Of a stretch of DNA of 9,020 nucleotides, positions 6,573-9,020 are shown in pieces (position 1 is the stretch's first letter; each line of letters starts with the position of its first letter). The DNA is from Gemmatimonadales bacterium (GTDB lineage Bacteria > Gemmatimonadota > Gemmatimonadetes > Gemmatimonadales > GWC2-71-9): assembly GCA_013813675.1 (NCBI GenBank), contig JACCRH010000129.1, forward strand, positions 1-9,020, in the 5' to 3' direction. The notes beneath the pieces were generated by a model, which did not search any database, was not told where the DNA came from, and was given only the letters and a program-made list of their open reading frames with translations. The position numbers and the translations under genes were made by a program.

Positions 6573-6850
6573 CGGTACTGGGTCACCGTGTCCACGATCC
6601 GCACGCCGTCGGTCTCCTCCACCGCGCGGTCCGCGGCCCGGAGAATCTCCTCGACCACCGGCCGGGCGGTGCCGATCACCGCGCAGGCGATCTCCGCCCG
6701 CTGCCAGAGGTCCTGGTGCCCGGTTTCCGCCACCGACAGGTTCAAGCTCCGCCGGAGCCCGGTCGTCAGCGGCTTCAGCACTCCCCGCTTTTCCTTGAGG
6801 GAGTGGCAGTTGGGGAGGTGCAGGTCCCAGGTCTGGATCGCGACCACCAT
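6569..6850 (-). CDS. DUF503 family protein (YlxP-like)
   Basis: A 93-residue protein of the DUF503/YlxP family, small ferredoxin-like-fold proteins commonly encoded between infB and rbfA. Visible family features are the start MVVAIQTWDLHLPNCHSLKEKRG, in particular the HLPNCHSLKEKR segment (11-22), then the LRRSLNLSVAETGHQDLWQRA region (32-52) and a VGTA-like strand (here VIGTA) leading to a C-terminal helix. There is no signal peptide or membrane segment, so it is probably cytosolic. A role in ribosome assembly or translation is suggested by gene context, but the biochemical function is not established. ATG 6850 is 31 bases after the infB stop, with no evident Shine-Dalgarno sequence. Confidence 0.93.
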   Translation of the reverse strand: MVVAIQTWDLHLPNCHSLKEKRGVLKPLTTGLRRSLNLSVAETGHQDLWQRAEIACAVIGTARPVVEEILRAADRAVEETDGVRIVDTVTQYR

Positions 6851-6881
6851 ACGAGAGCCAGGATCGGCCGTCCGGCGCCGC

Positions 6882-9020
6882 CTAGCTCGTCGCCCCTCCG
6901 GCGGCGCTGGCCGACAGCGTGCGCTTCACCTCTTCCATCCGGTAGGACTCGATCCGGTCGCCGACCTTGAGATCGTTGAAGTTCTCGATCCCGATGCCGC
7001 ACTCAAGGCCCTCCCGCACCTCCCGCACGTCGTCCTTGAAGCGCTTGAGGCTGGAGAGCGAGCCGGTGTACACCGGCACGCCGTCGCGGATGACCCGGGC
7101 CCTCGCGGTGCGTTGGATGATGCCGCTCCGCACCATACATCCGGCGATGGTGCCCACCTTGCTCACCTTGAAGAGCTGCAGCACCTCGGCCTCGCCCAGG
7201 ACGGTCTCCCGCTCCTCCGGCTTCAACAGGCCCTCGAGCGCGTTCCTCACGTCCTCCACCGCTTCGTAAATGATGCGGTAGGTCCGGACATCCACCTGTT
7301 CCCGCTCCGCCGCCGCGCGGGCGTTGGAGTCGGGCCTGACGTGGAATCCGAGCACGATCGCACCCGAGGCCTTGGCGAGCAGGATGTCGCTCTCGGTGAT
7401 GGCGCCCACCCCGCGGTGGACCACGTCCACCCGCACCTCGCCGGTGCCGAGCTGGGCCAAGGCGTCGGCCAGCGCTTCGGCGGGACCGCCCTGGTCGGCC
7501 TTGATGATGATGCGGAGGGTGGAGACCTCGCCCTCCTTGAGCGCCCGGCTGAAGTCCTCCAGCGTCCCGCCGCGGGCGGTGCGCCGGTTCTGGGCCTCGC
7601 GCTCCAGCCGCTGCCGCTTCTGAGCGATCTCGCGGGCTTCCACCGCGTCGGTCACCACCGCGAAGGTATCGCCCGCGGCCGGCACCCCCTCGAACCCGAG
7701 GATCTGCACCGGAATGGAGGGGCCGGCCTCCTTCACCGTCTTGCCCCGCTCGTCGTAGAGCGCTCGCACCCGGCCGGAGAACTTGCCGCAGATGAAGTTG
7801 TCGCCCACCCGGAGCGTGCCCTTCTGGACCAGGATGGTGGCGAGGGGCCCCTTACCGGGATCCAGCGTCGCTTCCAGCACGGTGCCCTGTACTTTGGCGT
7901 CGGGATTGGCCTTGAGGTCCAGGATCTCGGACTGGAGCAGGATCTGCTCCAGCAGCGCGTCCACCCCGGTGCCCTTCTTGGCCGAGATCTGCGCGGCGAG
8001 GGTGTTGCCGCCGAATTCCTCCAGGACCACGTTGTGCTGCAGCAGATCCTGTTTGACCTTGGGCACGTTGGCGCTGGGCAGATCGATCTTGTTGATGGCG
8101 ACGATCATCGGCACGCCGGCGTTCTTGGCGTGGCTGATCGCTTCGATGGTCTGGGGCATGACCTGGTCGTCGGCCGCCACCACCAGCACGACGATGTCGG
8201 TGACCTGGGCCCCGCGGGCGCGCATGGCGGTGAACGCCTGGTGGCCCGGGGTGTCGAGGAAGGTGATCTGCCGGTCGCCGGGCAAGGTCACGTGGTAGGC
8301 GCCGATGTGCTGGGTGATGCCGCCCGCTTCGCCCGCCACCACGTTCGCCTTGCGGACGTAGTCGAGGAGCGAGGTCTTGCCATGGTCCACGTGGCCCATG
8401 ATGGTGACCACCGGAGGCCGGAACGAGAGACTCCCCGGCGCCTCCTCCACCTGGTCGGCCTCGGCCTGCGCGGCGTATTCGTCTTCCCGCACCGCCTCGA
8501 AGCCGAAGGCCGAGGCGATGAGCTCGATCTGGTCGAAGTCGAGCCGCTGGTTCACCGTGACCATGAGGCCCAGCTCCTTGAAGGCGAACTGGACGATCTG
8601 GGTGGCGGGCACCTTCATGGCGGCGGCGAGCTCGGAGACCGAGATGAACTCGTTCACCCGGATCCGGGTCTTTTCCCTCTCCCGCTCCTCGGCCAGCCGG
8701 CCGGCCTGCACGTCGCGGAACGAAGGCTCGTCGGAACGCCGGCCCTTCCGGCCGGCGCCTCCCTTCATACCCTGAAGGGTGCGCAGGATGTTGGCCTGCA
8801 CTGCGTCCTGATCCACCATCGAGCGCTTGCCCTTCTTGCCTTTCTTGCGGCTCCCCCCCTTCTCGGCGTCGGGCCCGAAGGTCCGCGCCGGCGGAGCCTG
8901 GCCCGGGCGTGACGAAGGCGCACCCGGCCTGGTGGAGGCGGGGGGCGCGCTGCTGCTGAACACCGGCTTGGGGCCGCGCGGGCTCGCGGGCGGCCGCTGA
9001 ATCCGCGGCGGGATGAACGG
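6882..9020 (-). CDS. infB: Translation initiation factor IF2 (5' end outside window)
   Basis: GTPase that places initiator fMet-tRNA on the 30S subunit and promotes subunit joining. The last 712 codons are visible and the frame is open at base 9020, so the N-terminus is missing. Counting visible residues from 1: a Pro/Ser/Arg-rich linker (1-45), a Lys/Arg-rich patch RKKGKKGKR (58-66), and an IF2_N-type domain around IRVNEFISVSELAAAMKVPA (120-139). The G domain follows with G1 GHVDHGKT (209-216), G2 GGITQHIGAY (233-242), G3 DTPGHQAF (256-263), G4 NKID (310-313) and G5 SAKKGTG. Domains II-IV follow, including the C-terminal initiator-tRNA-binding region with ECGIGIENFNDLKVGD. It ends at TAG 6884-6882. 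A GTG at 8963 is only an internal codon in the linker, not the start. By family gene order, nusA and a ylxR-type gene are expected just beyond base 9020. Confidence 0.98.
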   Translation of the reverse strand, partial: PFIPPRIQRPPASPRGPKPVFSSSAPPASTRPGAPSSRPGQAPPARTFGPDAEKGGSRKKGKKGKRSMVDQDAVQANILRTLQGMKGGAGRKGRRSDEPSFRDVQAGRLAEEREREKTRIRVNEFISVSELAAAMKVPATQIVQFAFKELGLMVTVNQRLDFDQIELIASAFGFEAVREDEYAAQAEADQVEEAPGSLSFRPPVVTIMGHVDHGKTSLLDYVRKANVVAGEAGGITQHIGAYHVTLPGDRQITFLDTPGHQAFTAMRARGAQVTDIVVLVVAADDQVMPQTIEAISHAKNAGVPMIVAINKIDLPSANVPKVKQDLLQHNVVLEEFGGNTLAAQISAKKGTGVDALLEQILLQSEILDLKANPDAKVQGTVLEATLDPGKGPLATILVQKGTLRVGDNFICGKFSGRVRALYDERGKTVKEAGPSIPVQILGFEGVPAAGDTFAVVTDAVEAREIAQKRQRLEREAQNRRTARGGTLEDFSRALKEGEVSTLRIIIKADQGGPAEALADALAQLGTGEVRVDVVHRGVGAITESDILLAKASGAIVLGFHVRPDSNARAAAEREQVDVRTYRIIYEAVEDVRNALEGLLKPEERETVLGEAEVLQLFKVSKVGTIAGCMVRSGIIQRTARARVIRDGVPVYTGSLSSLKRFKDDVREVREGLECGIGIENFNDLKVGDRIESYRMEEVKRTLSASAAGGATS

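Noticed and set aside
6264..8912. Plus-strand open frame of 882 codons opposite infB
   Set aside because: It is codon-aligned with infB on the opposite strand, so its stops would need TTA, CTA or TCA in infB, codons that are rare at this GC content. The product has no recognisable domain, while infB on the other strand is unmistakable.

Overview
The window is one uninterrupted block of housekeeping genes, all on the minus strand and read from high to low coordinates. In transcription order it holds infB (5' part outside the window), a DUF503/YlxP-family gene, rbfA, truB, ribF, secD, secF, tatD and the first 239 codons of a formate-tetrahydrofolate ligase gene (fhs). I see no mobile element, CRISPR array, rRNA, tRNA, phage gene or toxin module.

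The DNA is very GC-rich, with G/C dominating third codon positions. The order infB - DUF503 - rbfA - truB - ribF running straight into secD/secF, the Pro/Lys-rich IF2 linker and the Ala/Asp/Thr-rich SecD linker would suit a Gemmatimonadota-like or related environmental high-GC bacterium. That placement is inference, not read from a marker.

Region by region: 6882-9020 encodes translation initiation factor IF2. 5356-6850 carries three small ribosome and tRNA maturation genes (DUF503, RbfA, TruB). 4412-5359 encodes the FMN/FAD-making enzyme RibF. 1661-4397 encodes SecD and SecF of the Sec translocase. 1502-1660 is the only sizeable gap and holds an 80-base imperfect palindrome resembling a dispersed repeat. 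716-1501 encodes a TatD-family metal hydrolase. 1-719 encodes the N-terminal part of formate-tetrahydrofolate ligase. The genes are tightly packed: four junctions are 4-base NTGA stop/start overlaps (ATGA, CTGA, GTGA, GTGA), and the others before secF are 4 to 31 bases.

The most notable points are: truB appears to start at CTG, with a well-placed Shine-Dalgarno sequence and no usable ATG/GTG/TTG before the catalytic motif; the palindromic element between secF and tatD; and a SecD periplasmic domain carrying a low-complexity insert encoded partly by four 15-base tandem repeats. I found no convincing undescribed system; this looks like an ordinary core-gene operon with a few unusual details.
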